Positions 25,703-36,520 of a DNA stretch of 64,000 nt are shown here, in pieces. Under the pieces are notes generated by a model. The model had not been told where the DNA came from. It worked only from the letters and a program-made list of their open reading frames with translations, and ran no database searches. Position 1 is the first letter of the stretch. Every line of letters starts with the position of its first letter. A program made the translations under genes and the position numbers. This DNA is from Curtobacterium sp. GC_Cur_3 (GTDB taxonomy: Bacteria; Actinomycetota; Actinomycetes; Actinomycetales; Microbacteriaceae): NCBI RefSeq assembly GCF_026544205.1, contig NZ_JALNUI010000002.1, forward strand, positions 62,001 through 126,000, in the 5' to 3' direction.

Positions 25703-26977
25703 TCAGACGACCGCGGGCTCGGTGGGACGGACGGCGGCGACGCTCCGCTGGACCTCGGTCACGGCGACCAGACGTCCGTGGGAGAGCACGGACCGTTCGG
25801 CGGGGGCGTTCGCGACGGCGTCGACCAGGTTCGTGGCCGCGACGGCGATCAGGTCCGCCCGGGCGCCGACCGCGACGCCGGCGACGGGCAGGCCCATCAC
25901 GCTGCGGGCGCCGTCGGTGACGAGCGACCACGCTTCGTCGGGCGTCAGGTGACCGGCGCTGACCAGCAGCGACGCGGTCTCGAAGGCGTCCGACCGGCCG
26001 ACCGGGTTGAAGGGGTCGCGCACGTTGTCCGCGCCGGCCGCGACCCGGACTCCGGCGTCGAGCAGAGCGCGGAGCGGTGCGAGGCCGCGCGGTGTCGCGA
26101 CGGGGTGCTGCCAGCCCTGCAGGTACAGGTTCGTGATCGGCAGGCTGATGATCCCGAGGTCCGCGGCGACCAGGTCCGCGATGACCTCGGCGAGCCGGTC
26201 GGGCGCGAGCGTCCCGAGTCGCACGCAGTGCCCCGCCGAGTACTGCCGGTCACGCGGCCAGTCACGCACGGCGCGGGCGTAGTGGTCGAGGGTGACCGGT
26301 CCGTCGAGGTTCTCGTCGGCGTGCAGGTCGACCCCGAGCCCGCGCCGTGCCGCGATCGCGAGCAGGCGGTCGACGTCGGCGTCGGGGTCGTCCGCCAGGT
26401 GCGGCGCGCCACCGACCAGGTCGACGCCGAGGTCGAGCACGGCCTCGACGTGGGCATCAGGGGCGTGCGGGCCAGCGAGGGCGACGAGTTCGATGTCCAT
26501 CAGGCCGGCGAGTTCGTGGCGGACCTGGACCAGCGCACGGGCACCGCGGGTCGCGTCGTCGAGGGACGCCTCACCGTGGCCGCTGAGCACGTCGACGTGC
26601 GTCCGGACGGCGGTGGTGCCGGCGGCGAGCATCGTCAGGGCCTGGGTCCGCGCGCGGTCGGCGATGTCGTCGACGGTCATCGTCACCGCGTGGTCCCGCC
26701 AGGCGTCGATGGCCGAGCCGAGGTCACCGAGCGGCGGCTGGATGCGGTCGAAGCTCAGGGCCTTGTCGAGGTGCGCGTGCGGTTCCGCCGGTGCGGTCAG
26801 GAGCAGCGATCCGTGCAGGTCGAGGACGCTGCCGTCAGCTGCGGCGGTCGCGCTGAGCGTGCCGCTCGGGGCGATCGCGGCGACCGTGTCGCCCTCGATC
26901 GCGACGTCCACGCGACGGCCGTCGGGCAGCAGTGCGTCGCGCACCAGGGCGATCTGGCGGGGGAGCTGCTGGTCCAC
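25703..26977 (-). CDS. Cytosine-deaminase-like amidohydrolase
   Basis: 424 residues. The metal-binding start PAEPHAHLDK (His67, His69), TTAVRTHVDV, VDLHADE, and the C-terminal GADNVRDPFNPVGR (metal-binding Asp) are the signature of the CodA/cytosine-deaminase branch, which also includes isoguanine and N-isopropylammelide-type deaminases. The frame extends to 27535, but the GTG at 26977 has GGAAGGGG 5 nt upstream and fits the family start. It lies upstream of an importer on the same strand and diverges from an XRE-cupin regulator, which probably controls it through the palindrome at 27004. Confidence 0.85.
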   Translation of the reverse strand: MDQQLPRQIALVRDALLPDGRRVDVAIEGDTVAAIAPSGTLSATAAADGSVLDLHGSLLLTAPAEPHAHLDKALSFDRIQPPLGDLGSAIDAWRDHAVTMTVDDIADRARTQALTMLAAGTTAVRTHVDVLSGHGEASLDDATRGARALVQVRHELAGLMDIELVALAGPHAPDAHVEAVLDLGVDLVGGAPHLADDPDADVDRLLAIAARRGLGVDLHADENLDGPVTLDHYARAVRDWPRDRQYSAGHCVRLGTLAPDRLAEVIADLVAADLGIISLPITNLYLQGWQHPVATPRGLAPLRALLDAGVRVAAGADNVRDPFNPVGRSDAFETASLLVSAGHLTPDEAWSLVTDGARSVMGLPVAGVAVGARADLIAVAATNLVDAVANAPAERSVLSHGRLVAVTEVQRSVAAVRPTEPAVV

Positions 26978-27003
26978 GGGACCCCTTCCGATCGTGTGTG
27001 AGA

Positions 27004-27022
27004 ATGTTGATCGCATCAACAT
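27004..27022. promoter_or_regulatory. Palindrome in the divergent promoter region
   Basis: ATGTTGAT and ATCAACAT form 8-bp perfect arms around CGC. It sits 27 bp from the deaminase GTG and 107 bp from the XRE-cupin ATG, where an autoregulated divergent operator would be expected. Two TGTTTC half-sites follow (CGTGTTTCC at 27041 and CTGTTTCA at 27053). Confidence 0.6.
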
Positions 27023-27128
27023 CGCCGATGCTACGAGGGTCGTGTTTCCCCTCTGTTTCACGGCGGTTGCCGTTCGTGACACCGCCCCGCGAACCCTCGT
27101 GCGGAGCGGCCCACCCCGAGGAGTCGAC

Positions 27129-27758
27129 ATGCCCTCCGACCTCGTCGAGACCGTCCCGCCGAACCCCCGGGTGGTCGACGCGCAAGCCCACCGCATCGGC
27201 GAGCACATCCGGGCGCTGCGCCGTTCCCGGTCGCTGACGCTCGTCCAGCTCGCCGAACGGACCGGCCTGTCACACCCGTTCCTGAGCCAGCTGGAGCGGG
27301 GCCACTCGCGCGCCAGCATGGTGTCGCTCGAGAAGATCGCGGTCGCGCTCGAGACCAGCCAGGTCGAGCTGCTGGCGGCGGGCGACCCGCAGCCCCGCGA
27401 CCCCGAGGACACCCGTCCCGACGTCCTGCGCTCCGACCAGGGAGCACGCGGACCGTTCTCCCAGGGGGAGGCGCGCCTGCTCGTCCACGCCGGCAGACAC
27501 GCGTTCGAGCCGCTCGAGTGGACCGGTGCGAACACCGACCCCGGCGACTTCTACGAGCACCGTGAGGACGAGTTCCTCTACGTGCTCAGCGGCTCGGTCC
27601 GGCTGGACCTCGGCGCCGACGCGCCCCTGCTGCTCGGACCGGGTGACTCGGCGTACTACCGCGGTGGGACGCCCCATCGGTGGTGCAGCCCGGACGGCGA
27701 GCGGTTCCACCTGGTCGTCGTCAAGGAGAGCCCGTCGCGCAGCGGGGGTGCGGCATGA
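27129..27758 (+). CDS. XRE-family regulator with C-terminal cupin domain
   Basis: 209 residues: helix-turn-helix at about 22-76 (IGEHIRALRRSRSLTLVQLA, then TGLSHPFLSQLERG) and a cupin barrel at about 125-200 (FYEHREDEFLYVLSGSV, GPGDSAYYRGGTPHRW). The cupin half usually binds a small-molecule effector, so such proteins commonly control amine, purine or aromatic catabolism next door. ATG with GAGGAG 6 nt upstream. It diverges from the cytosine-deaminase-like gene and its stop overlaps the reductase ATG (ATGA). Confidence 0.9.
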   Translation: MPSDLVETVPPNPRVVDAQAHRIGEHIRALRRSRSLTLVQLAERTGLSHPFLSQLERGHSRASMVSLEKIAVALETSQVELLAAGDPQPRDPEDTRPDVLRSDQGARGPFSQGEARLLVHAGRHAFEPLEWTGANTDPGDFYEHREDEFLYVLSGSVRLDLGADAPLLLGPGDSAYYRGGTPHRWCSPDGERFHLVVVKESPSRSGGAA

Positions 27759-28723
27759 ACGCCGGCATCACCAACGCGGCGGCCGCGCGGTACCGGGTGC
27801 GGGTCGTCGCGCGCGAGCTCGTCGTGCACGACGTCGTCGCCGTGGAGCTCGCTCCGGTCGGTGGCGGCTCCCTGCCGGCGTGGGAGCCGGGCGCGCACAT
27901 CGACGTCGAGGTCGTGCCCGGGGTCGAGCGCCAGTACTCGCTCGTCGCCACGACCCCACAGGGACACTGGCGCATCGCGGTCCTGCGGGAGCACCCGGGT
28001 CGCGGCGGCTCGATCGCGGTCCACGACCAGCTCGCCGTCGACGACCAGCTGTGGGTCGGTGGACCGCGGAACCACTTCGGTTTCGATCCGACGCGGCCGG
28101 CCGTGTTCGTCGCGGGCGGCATCGGCATCACACCGATCGTCGCCATGGTCGACGCGGCGCAGACCGCGGGGACGCCGTGGGAACTGCACTACGCGGGGCG
28201 GACGCGTGGCGGGATGGCGTTCGCGGCCGAGCTGGCCGAGCGGTACCCCGACCACGTCAGGGTCGCCGCCGCCGACGAGGGTGCCCGGCTCGACCTGGTG
28301 GCGCTCCTCGCGGCACCGCGCGACGCCGTCGTGTACTGCTGCGGGCCGGACCGGCTGATGGACGCGGTCCAGGCGGCTGCGGCGAACTGGGCGCCCGGCA
28401 GCGTCCGGGTCGAGCACTTCGAGGCCGCCGCCGACGCGACCGCTCCGGGTGCGGCGTTCGAGGCGGAGCTGGCACTGTCGGGCCTGACCCTCGAGGTGCC
28501 CGCAGACCGGTCCCTGCTCGACGTCGCCGAGGACGCCGGTGTGTTCGTCCTGTCGTCCTGCCGCGAGGGCACCTGCGGCACGTGCGAGACCCCCGTGCTG
28601 GAGGGCTCGGTCGACCACCGCGACACCGTCCTGAGCCCGGCTGAGCAGGCCGACGACCGGACGATGATGATCTGCGTCTCGCGGGCCGCCGCCGGGTGCC
28701 CGAAGCTGGTGCTCGAGCTGTAG
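27755..28723 (+). CDS. Ferredoxin/FMN reductase component of a Rieske-type oxygenase (VanB-like)
   Basis: 322 residues: FMN/FAD barrel (WEPGAHIDVEV, then RQYSL at about residues 68-72), NAD(P)H domain (FVAGGIGITPIVAM and YCCGPDRLMDAV) and a C-terminal plant-type [2Fe-2S] domain with SCREGTCGTCETPVLEG and a final Cys near MMICVSRA. It passes electrons from NAD(P)H to an oxygenase. No oxygenase gene is visible in the window, so its partner is elsewhere or it serves another acceptor. ATG overlaps the regulator stop. Confidence 0.9.
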   Translation: MNAGITNAAAARYRVRVVARELVVHDVVAVELAPVGGGSLPAWEPGAHIDVEVVPGVERQYSLVATTPQGHWRIAVLREHPGRGGSIAVHDQLAVDDQLWVGGPRNHFGFDPTRPAVFVAGGIGITPIVAMVDAAQTAGTPWELHYAGRTRGGMAFAAELAERYPDHVRVAAADEGARLDLVALLAAPRDAVVYCCGPDRLMDAVQAAAANWAPGSVRVEHFEAAADATAPGAAFEAELALSGLTLEVPADRSLLDVAEDAGVFVLSSCREGTCGTCETPVLEGSVDHRDTVLSPAEQADDRTMMICVSRAAAGCPKLVLEL

Positions 28724-28727
28724 CGCC

Positions 28728-28755
28728 AGCAGGGCTGCCCGGCGGCCAGCCCGCT
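28728..28755. terminator. Weak hairpin between convergent genes
   Basis: GGGCTG (28732-28737) pairs with CAGCCC (28747-28752), with partly matching flanks, in the 30-bp gap between the reductase and deaminase stops. It could serve both strands. Confidence 0.35.
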
Positions 28756-30151
28756 AGGGCCGTTCGGTGTCGTCCAGCGGGGCGCCCGTCAGCGCCGACA
28801 GCCGCTCGAGCCCCGCCTCGCGCACCAGCTGCCGGGCCAGTGGCCGCGACCGGGCGACCACCTCGGCCACGTCGACCTTCGTCACCTCGAACTGCTCCAC
28901 ACTCAGGTCACCGTCCACCCAGACGTCGCGGACCTCGCGGCTGCCCGCGACGAACACGACGGCCTGGTACGGGTCGTGCACGTTCGCGAGCGTGGGTCCG
29001 TTGCCGTCGAACACGACGACGTCGGCCCGCTTGCCCGGCTCCAGCGACCCGATCTCGTCCTCCATCCGCAGCGCCTGCGCACCGCCGATGGTCCCCATCT
29101 CGAAGGCCTCGCGGGCGCTCATCGCCGTGGCCTGCAGGTCACGGACCCGGGCCAGCAGCGCGGCCGTCTTCATCGCCTGCAGGAAGTCCTGGGAGTCGTT
29201 CGAGGCGGGGCCGTCGACGCCGATGCCGACCGGGATCCCCAGTGCCCGCATCTCCGCGACGGGCGCGATGCCGCTGGCCAGGATGCCGTTCGCGACCGGG
29301 TTGTGCGCGACGCCGACGCCGTTCGCCGCGTAGCGCTCGCGGTCGTCGCGGTCGACCCACACGCTGTGCGCGGCGATGACCGGCACCGCGAACATGCCCG
29401 TCGCCTCGGCGTGCCCGACGACGGTCCTGCCGGTGCGCTGCCGTGCGGCGGTGACCTCTTCGCGGACCTCCTGGATGTGGACGTGGATGCCGTGCCCGCC
29501 GTCGACCGCGTACCCGATGTGCTCCTCCCACGCCGCGTCGGTGTACCGGCCGATCGAGGACATCCCGACACGGAAGGTGCTGTACCGGCTGGCGTCGGCC
29601 GCCTCGCGCAGGGCGTGGAACTCCTCCAGGATCGGCGCCGGCCCGAAGCCGCGGTCGACGTCGCCCGACCCGAACGAGACGATGCCGCGCAGGCCCAGCT
29701 CGTCGAGCGCCTGGACGACGCCCGGGGTCGCGGGCTCGCCGAGGATCGGGTCCGAGCAGAACATGTCGTTGGCGGTCGTCACACCGCTGCGCAGCATCTG
29801 GATGCCCTGCAGCAGGGTCCCGGCGTACGCCTTGTCGCGCGTCATCACCGGGTTGACGTGCGAGATGAGCTCCTGCAGCCACTCCCACAGCGTGTACTGC
29901 GAGCCGATGCCCGTGATGAGCCCCTCGCTGAAGTGCCCGTGCGTGTTCACGAACCCCGGCGTCACGATGTCGTCCGCGCCGCCCCGGACGGCCACGTCGG
30001 GGTGCTCCGCCGCGAGCTCGGCGAAGGTCCCCACCGCCACGATGCGGGGTCCGTCGAGCAGGACGGCACCGTCCCGGATCGCGGCCGGCGTCGGCGAGGT
30101 GGCGGGTGCGGCGGTCAGGACCCAACCGCCGCGGATCAGGGTCTTGGTCAT
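28754..30151 (-). CDS. Amidohydrolase-superfamily deaminase (SsnA/TrzA-like, possibly guanine deaminase)
   Basis: 465 residues. Metal-binding NTHGHF (His71, His73), then YTLWEWLQE; mid-protein HAEATG and IAAHSVWVDRDD; C-terminal VDGPASNDSQDFLQAMKTA, whose Asp completes the site and which is typical of the nucleobase deaminase and adenosylhomocysteine-deaminase group. Located at the border of the purine locus and divergent from an 8-oxoguanine deaminase-like gene, so a guanine- or related purine-deaminating role that feeds xanthine dehydrogenase is plausible. Substrate not certain. Confidence 0.82.
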   Translation of the reverse strand: MTKTLIRGGWVLTAAPATSPTPAAIRDGAVLLDGPRIVAVGTFAELAAEHPDVAVRGGADDIVTPGFVNTHGHFSEGLITGIGSQYTLWEWLQELISHVNPVMTRDKAYAGTLLQGIQMLRSGVTTANDMFCSDPILGEPATPGVVQALDELGLRGIVSFGSGDVDRGFGPAPILEEFHALREAADASRYSTFRVGMSSIGRYTDAAWEEHIGYAVDGGHGIHVHIQEVREEVTAARQRTGRTVVGHAEATGMFAVPVIAAHSVWVDRDDRERYAANGVGVAHNPVANGILASGIAPVAEMRALGIPVGIGVDGPASNDSQDFLQAMKTAALLARVRDLQATAMSAREAFEMGTIGGAQALRMEDEIGSLEPGKRADVVVFDGNGPTLANVHDPYQAVVFVAGSREVRDVWVDGDLSVEQFEVTKVDVAEVVARSRPLARQLVREAGLERLSALTGAPLDDTERP

Positions 30152-30180
30152 GCGGCGACCCTAGGAGGGCCGTGTCACGT

Positions 30181-30237
30181 GGGTGTTACCGGCAGATGTC
30201 GCCCCGACACGAGCCCGAAACGCACCCCTGCTAGAAC
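30181..30237. promoter_or_regulatory. Divergent promoter region with degenerate GTGTTAC/GAAACGC elements
   Basis: GGGTGTTACC (30181-30190) and CGAAACGC (30216-30223) resemble the half-sites before btpA and allB. TAGAAC at 30232-30237 is a candidate -10 box; the ATG follows 7 nt later, again nearly leaderless. Confidence 0.4.
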
Positions 30238-30244
30238 GAACGTC

Positions 30245-31540
30245 ATGCTCACCGTCTCCGGCGCCGTCCGTGTCCTCGTCGACCCGCGGACCGAGCGCGT
30301 CGGCGACGTGGTCCTCGAGGACGACAGCCCCGACGCCTCCGTCCTCGACGCATCCGGCTGCGTCGTCACCGCCGGCCTGGTGAACGCGCACCACCACCTG
30401 CTGCAGACGGCCTTCCGGACGCTGCCGGGGACACGTGGCGTGCCGATGGCGGACTGGCTGCCGACCATGGCCGGCGCGTACGCGCGCGTCGGTCACGACC
30501 CCGAGCTCTACGGACTGGCGGCGTCCGTCGGGGCCGCCGAGGGCCTCCTGTCCGGCGTCACGACCATCGCCGACCACCACCTGAACTGGCCCGCGGACGG
30601 TCCGCCCGCGGACACGGTCGCCCTGGCGAGCGCGACGGCCGGAGCGGTCCGTGCCCTCGGCGGCCGACTGGTCTTCGTGCGCGGTTCGGCTCGGGACGAC
30701 CCGCAGCGTGCGGCGGCGTCCGCCGACGCGATCGTCAGCGCGCTGCTCGCGCCGGACGCGGTGGGCGGCACCGACCCGGACGGCCGCCTGCAGGTCGCGG
30801 TCGGACCGGCCGGCGTGCACTCGGACGGTGAGGCGACGTTCCGCGCCCTCGGCGAGGTCGCCGCACGGCACGGACTCCGACGGCGGACCCAGGCCAACGA
30901 ACAGGTCGACACCGCGATCGCGCTCGAGCGCTACGGCCGCCGCCCCGTCGACCTGCTCGAGGAGTGGGGCTGGCTCGCGCCGGACGTCACCCTCGCGCAC
31001 CTCTGCGACGTCACGGACGACGAGATCGCCCGGCTCGCCGCGGCCGGGGTCAGCGCCACGCACGCGCCGGGCTGCGACGTGCCGATGGGCTGGGGGATCG
31101 CGCCGGTGGCGCGGCTGCTGGACGCCGGCATCCCGGTCGGCCTCGGCACCAGCGGCGGCGGCAGCAACGACGCCGGCCACCTGCTCGCCGACGCGCGGTT
31201 GGCCATGCAGGTGTCAGCGCTGGTCGGCCCGCAGCTGTCGGCCCGGCAGCTGCTCGGCGCCGCGACCGAGGGGTCCGCGACCGGCCTGGGCCGCCCGGAG
31301 CTCGGGCACCTGGGTGCCGGGACGGCCGGCGACCTGTGCGTCTGGGACGTCTCCGGCGTGGCCGATGCCGGGGTCGACGACCCGGTGGCCGGGCTGCTGT
31401 GGGCGTCGCCCGGGCGTCGGCCGCGGCACGTGGTCGTCGGCGGTCGCGTGGTCGTCCGCGACGGGCAGCTGGTCGGCGCGGACGAGCGCGAGGTGGCGGC
31501 GCGGCTGCGCGAGCGGCTGTCCCGGACGCCGGCCGCCTGA
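30245..31540 (+). CDS. 8-oxoguanine deaminase-like amidohydrolase
   Basis: 431 residues. The N-terminal GLVNAHHHLLQTAFR (metal-binding His49 and His51) and WLPTMAGAYAR strongly resemble 8-oxoguanine deaminases, which convert 8-oxoguanine to urate; SGVTTIADHHLN follows. The usual VDGSASND near the C-terminus is GTSGGGSNDAG here, so the metal-binding Asp appears in SND context and the first Asp is replaced. It would deliver urate to the urate oxidase encoded at 44928. ATG 30245 lies 7 nt after a -10-like TAGAAC; the long upstream frame is antisense to the divergent gene. Confidence 0.78.
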   Translation: MLTVSGAVRVLVDPRTERVGDVVLEDDSPDASVLDASGCVVTAGLVNAHHHLLQTAFRTLPGTRGVPMADWLPTMAGAYARVGHDPELYGLAASVGAAEGLLSGVTTIADHHLNWPADGPPADTVALASATAGAVRALGGRLVFVRGSARDDPQRAAASADAIVSALLAPDAVGGTDPDGRLQVAVGPAGVHSDGEATFRALGEVAARHGLRRRTQANEQVDTAIALERYGRRPVDLLEEWGWLAPDVTLAHLCDVTDDEIARLAAAGVSATHAPGCDVPMGWGIAPVARLLDAGIPVGLGTSGGGSNDAGHLLADARLAMQVSALVGPQLSARQLLGAATEGSATGLGRPELGHLGAGTAGDLCVWDVSGVADAGVDDPVAGLLWASPGRRPRHVVVGGRVVVRDGQLVGADEREVAARLRERLSRTPAA

Positions 31541-31621
31541 CCGGCGGCGCGCTGGTCCCGGGGACGGTGCCCGGCCCCGGCTGCGGTGGTCATCGGGCTC
31601 GCCGGTCGGCCTGGAGGCTCG

Positions 31622-32655
<1,034 letters not shown>

Positions 32656-32656
<1 letters not shown>

Positions 32657-35457
32657 CAGCGTGTCCCTCCGTTCGCCAGGGCCCAGACCCGGTCGCGGGT
32701 CATCGGGAGCCGGTGGGGGCGGACCCCGATGGCGTCGCGGACCGCGTTCGCCACCGCGGGGGCGACGGGGTTGTACGGCGCCTCGCTCATCGACTTCGCG
32801 CCGAGCGGCCCGAGCGGGTCGTGCGTCTCGGCGAAGAGCACCTCGGTCGCCGGGACGTCGGAGATCTTCGGCACCCGGTAGTTCCGGAAGCTGTCCGTCG
32901 TGACCCGGCCGGCGCCGTCGAGCACGACCTCCTCGTACAGCGTCGACCCCATCGCCTGCGCTGCACCGCCCTCGACCTGGCCCCGCAGCTGCTCGGGGTT
33001 GAGCACGGTGCCGGCGTCGACGGCCTGCACGCTCTGCAGCACCCGGACCTCGCCCGTCGGCCGGTGCACGGCGACCCGGACTCCGTGCACCGTGAAGGCC
33101 AGCGAGCGGGGCGTGCCGTCGTGCTGACCGTGGGCGATGAGCGGCCCGTCGGCGAGCAGCTCGTCCGTGGGGACGTGGACGTCCCCGATCCGGACGCCGT
33201 CGGGACCGAGGACGGTGGCGGGACCGAGGACCCCGGAGGCGGTGCGGGGCGTCGAGTCCGCCACGACGGTGAGGGCCCGTGCGACGACCTGCTCGCGGAG
33301 CGCGGTGGCAGCGGCGTACAGGGCCTTGCCGGCGACCACGACTCCGGCGGACCCGAACGCCCCGGTGTCGTAGCGCGTGGCGTCCGTGTCCGACTGGTGG
33401 ACCTCGATCTTCTCCGGGGTGGTGCCGAGCGCGGTGGCGACGAGCTGCGTGTGCACGGTGGTGGTGCCGTTGCCGAACTCCGCCGTGCCGACGCCGATGC
33501 GGTAGCGCCCCTCGCCGGTGAGCGCGACGGTGACGTGCGCGTGGTGGCCCCGGGGCGGCAGGGTGGCGATGGCCGCGAGCGCCATGCCGGTGCCGTACGC
33601 CCAGTCGGCGGAGTCGTCGAGCGCGGGGCCGTCCATCCTGGGCAGCAGGGCGTCACGGACAGTGGTGTCGGGGCCCGGCGTGAGTGCGCGCTCGACCAGG
33701 TCCAGGCACTGGTCGAGTCCGTAGCTGCCGTCGAAGTGCAGGTCGGTCTCCTCGTCCGGGTCCGTCACGACGAGGGGGTCACCCGGCACGACGACGTTGC
33801 GGCGCCGCAGCTCGAACGGGTCGATGTCGAGTCGGCGGGCCAGTTCGTCCATCGCGGACTCGACGGCGAAGACCACCTGCCCCAGGCCGTAGCCGCGGAA
33901 CGCCCCCGAGGGCAGGTTGTTCGTGTAGACGGACTCGGCGTCGACGCGCTTGTTCGTGCACCGGTAGACGGCGACGGACTCGCTGACGGAGTGGAACATC
34001 ACGCCGATGCCGTGGTTGCCGTACGCCCCGGTGTCCATCGACTGGTCGACGTGCAGCGCGGTGAGCCTGCCGTCGGCCGTCGCGCCCAGGCGCACCCGGA
34101 CTCGCATCGGGTGTCGGGTCGGTGCCGTCGTGAACTCGTCACGCCGGCTGAACTCGTACTGCACGGTGCGGCCGGTCCGCAGCACGGCCAGGGTCACGAG
34201 GTCCTCGGTCAGCAGCTCCTGCTTGCCGCCGAAGCCGCCGCCGACCCGCTTGGCGATGACCCGCACGCGGTCGGGCTCCAGGCCGAACACGCGGGCGATC
34301 TCGTCACGGACCAGGAACGGGACCTGTGTCGCGGTGCGCAGGACCAGGCGGCCGTCGTCGTCGAACCGACCGCGGGTGGCGTGGGTCTCGAGCGCCGCGT
34401 GCGAGACCCGGCCGGTGGTCCAGGTGCCGTCGACCGTCGCGGCCGAGGTCGCCAGCGCGCCGTCCACGTCGCCGGTCTCGCCGTGCAGCGCGGCGACGAC
34501 GTTGCGCCCGGGTTCGGCGATGCGGTGTTCGGCGGTCGTCTTCTCGCCGTGCACCAGGGGCGCACCCGGTGCTCGAGCGGTGTCGGTGTCGTGCACGCTC
34601 GGCAGCACCTCGTACGTGACGGCGAGGAGCGCGCAGGCTTGCTCGGCGATCCGCACGCTGTCGGCCACGACCGCGGCGACCCGCTGCCCGCGGAACCGCA
34701 GGACCCGGTCGAGCACCAGCGTGTCGTCGGGGTCGTCGAGGCGCGACTCGTGCCGACCGGTCGAGAAGAGCACGCCCGGGTCGTCGCGCCAGGTCAGCAC
34801 GGCGTGCACGCCCGGCAGCGCCTCGGCGGCGGACGTGTCGATCGTGGCGATGCGGGCGTGCGCGTGCGGACTGCCGAGCACGGCCAGGTGCAGGAGCGTC
34901 TCGGTGCTCATCACGTCGCCGACGGGCGGGACGTCGAGCGTGTACTCCTCGCGCCCGGAGACGATGCGCGCGGCCGCCGGAGCTCGGACCGACGTCCCGA
35001 CGGCGTCCCCGGGAGCGGCGCAGACGGTGTTGACGACCCCGGCCAGGGCGTCCTCGATCGCGCGGTACCCGGTGCACCGACAGAGGTTGCCCTTGAGCCG
35101 GCGGTGGTGGTCGGCCAGGTCGTCCGGGCCGAAGGTGGAGGCGGTGACGACCATGCCCGCGGTGCAGAAGCCGCACTGGAACGCGGCGGCGTCGGCGAAC
35201 GCCCGTTGCACCGGGTGCGGGGCGTCGGGGGTGCCGAGACCGGCTGCCGTGGTGACGCTGCGCCCGTCGATGCGGTGCGCCGGGTAGATGCACGAGTGCA
35301 CGGGGTCGCCGTCGACCAGCACGGAACAGGCACCGCAGTCGCCGGAGTCGCACCCCTTCTTGACGGCGGTGACGCCCTGTTCGCGCAGGAGCGTGCGGAG
35401 GACCTGACCGGGCTGCGGGTCGGCGTCGTGCCGGTGTCCGTCGACGTCGAACCTCAT
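32656..35457 (-). CDS. Xanthine dehydrogenase, fused [2Fe-2S] and molybdopterin subunits
   Basis: Oxidises hypoxanthine and xanthine to urate. 933 residues. Residues 1-160 form the two-cluster iron-sulfur part: [12 protein letters not shown], then CGFCTAGM and NLCRCTGY. The molybdopterin part follows: [35 protein letters not shown] and, near the end, [18 protein letters not shown], which supplies the catalytic Glu. The Fe-S and Mo modules are separate subunits in many xanthine dehydrogenases; here they are one chain, with FAD on the protein encoded just upstream (ATGA overlap). The frame runs upstream to 36180 only as a shadow. Purine specificity is inferred from context. Confidence 0.9.
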
Positions 35458-36272
35458 GCCGCACCGCCGACCTGTGCCTGTGCTTCGGCCCGGAGCTGCT
35501 GCGCGAAGCGGGTGCTCACGGCCCGACGCCACGCGGGGGAGCCGTGCGGGTCGTCGTACCAGTCCCGGTGCGCGTCCAGCGCGGCGACGACCGTGGCGTC
35601 GTCCGGCACTGCCTCCCAGCGGAGGACGAGCGGCCGAGGCGTCGCGGCGGTGACCACGAGCACGAAGCCGTCGTCGTCCCGGCGTGCGGTGACGAGTGTC
35701 CCGGAGCGGCCGTGCGGGCTGAGGGCGGTCCGGCGGTACCCGGTGCGACCTCGGAGTGCACGCGTCGGGACCTCGAACGCGCGGATGACCTCGCCGTGCG
35801 CCAGGTCGATCGACCGGACGCCGAGCACGAGTCGCTCGACGGGCACCCGGCGCTCGCCGCCGTCCGGCGTCCAGACGACCGCCACGGCGTCCAGCGTGAC
35901 CAGCAACGCCGTGATCGCCCCGGCGGGCAGCGCGACGCCGACGTTCCCGCCGACGGTCGCCGTGTTCCAGATCTTGAACGACGCCAGCAGCGCGTTCGCA
36001 CACCGGGCGACCAGCGGCCAGGCGGACCAGTCCGCGTCCGGCGTGGTCCCGACGAGCGTCGCGATCGTGCACGTGGCAGCGATCGTCAGCAGGTCGTCGG
36101 TGCGCTCGAGGTCGGGCCAGCCGAGCGCCGTCAGGTCGACGAGGCCGACCAGGTCCGGCTGTTCCTCGGAGAACAGCCACGTGCCGCCACCGAGCAGGTG
36201 TTCACCGGGGGCGAGGGTGATGTCGTCGCGGTGCGACGGCGTCCGCACGGAGCGGACGGTGGTGAGGTCCAT
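35454..36272 (-). CDS. Xanthine dehydrogenase FAD-binding subunit
   Basis: 272 residues of the CoxM/CutM type. FAD-contact segments are GGGTWLF (about residues 28-34) and [16 protein letters not shown] (about residues 104-119), followed by the C-terminal CO-dehydrogenase-like domain. It accepts electrons from the Fe-S clusters of the fused subunit and passes them to NAD. First gene of the XDH operon; ATG lies about 250 bp from the divergent allantoinase start. Its stop overlaps the next ATG. Confidence 0.9.
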   Translation of the reverse strand: MDLTTVRSVRTPSHRDDITLAPGEHLLGGGTWLFSEEQPDLVGLVDLTALGWPDLERTDDLLTIAATCTIATLVGTTPDADWSAWPLVARCANALLASFKIWNTATVGGNVGVALPAGAITALLVTLDAVAVVWTPDGGERRVPVERLVLGVRSIDLAHGEVIRAFEVPTRALRGRTGYRRTALSPHGRSGTLVTARRDDDGFVLVVTAATPRPLVLRWEAVPDDATVVAALDAHRDWYDDPHGSPAWRRAVSTRFAQQLRAEAQAQVGGAA

Positions 36273-36447
36273 GGTCAGGGGTTCCGATCGAGGCAGGGGA
36301 CGACGGGGTCAGGACGGACGCCGGCCGTCGACCGTGCGCGATCATGCCCCGGTTCCACGCTCTGGCGGGGCGGTCCTGACACGTGCTGTGCATGACGACC
36401 TCCTGCCTGGGGACCCGAGTCTCGGTGGAGCACGAGCGTACGATCCC

Positions 36448-36510
36448 GGTGTTTCGTGGGCATTACGGCCCGGGAACAGCCGACGCATCCTGGAAACACG
36501 GCTGTGCGAT
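36448..36510. promoter_or_regulatory. allB promoter with GGTGTTTC / GGAAACAC half-sites
   Basis: GGTGTTTC (36448-36455) and GGAAACAC (36492-36499) form an inverted pair. TGCGAT (36505-36510) is the likely -10 box. GGAAACAC lies exactly 21 nt before the ATG, as in the btpA promoter, and the -10 to ATG distance is also the same (10 nt). Confidence 0.65.
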
Positions 36511-36520
36511 CCTCGGCGTC

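Noticed and set aside
26978..27535. N-terminal extension of the cytosine-deaminase-like frame to 27535
   Set aside because: It is antisense to the XRE-cupin gene; the GTG at 26977 has a good ribosome binding site and the family N-terminus.
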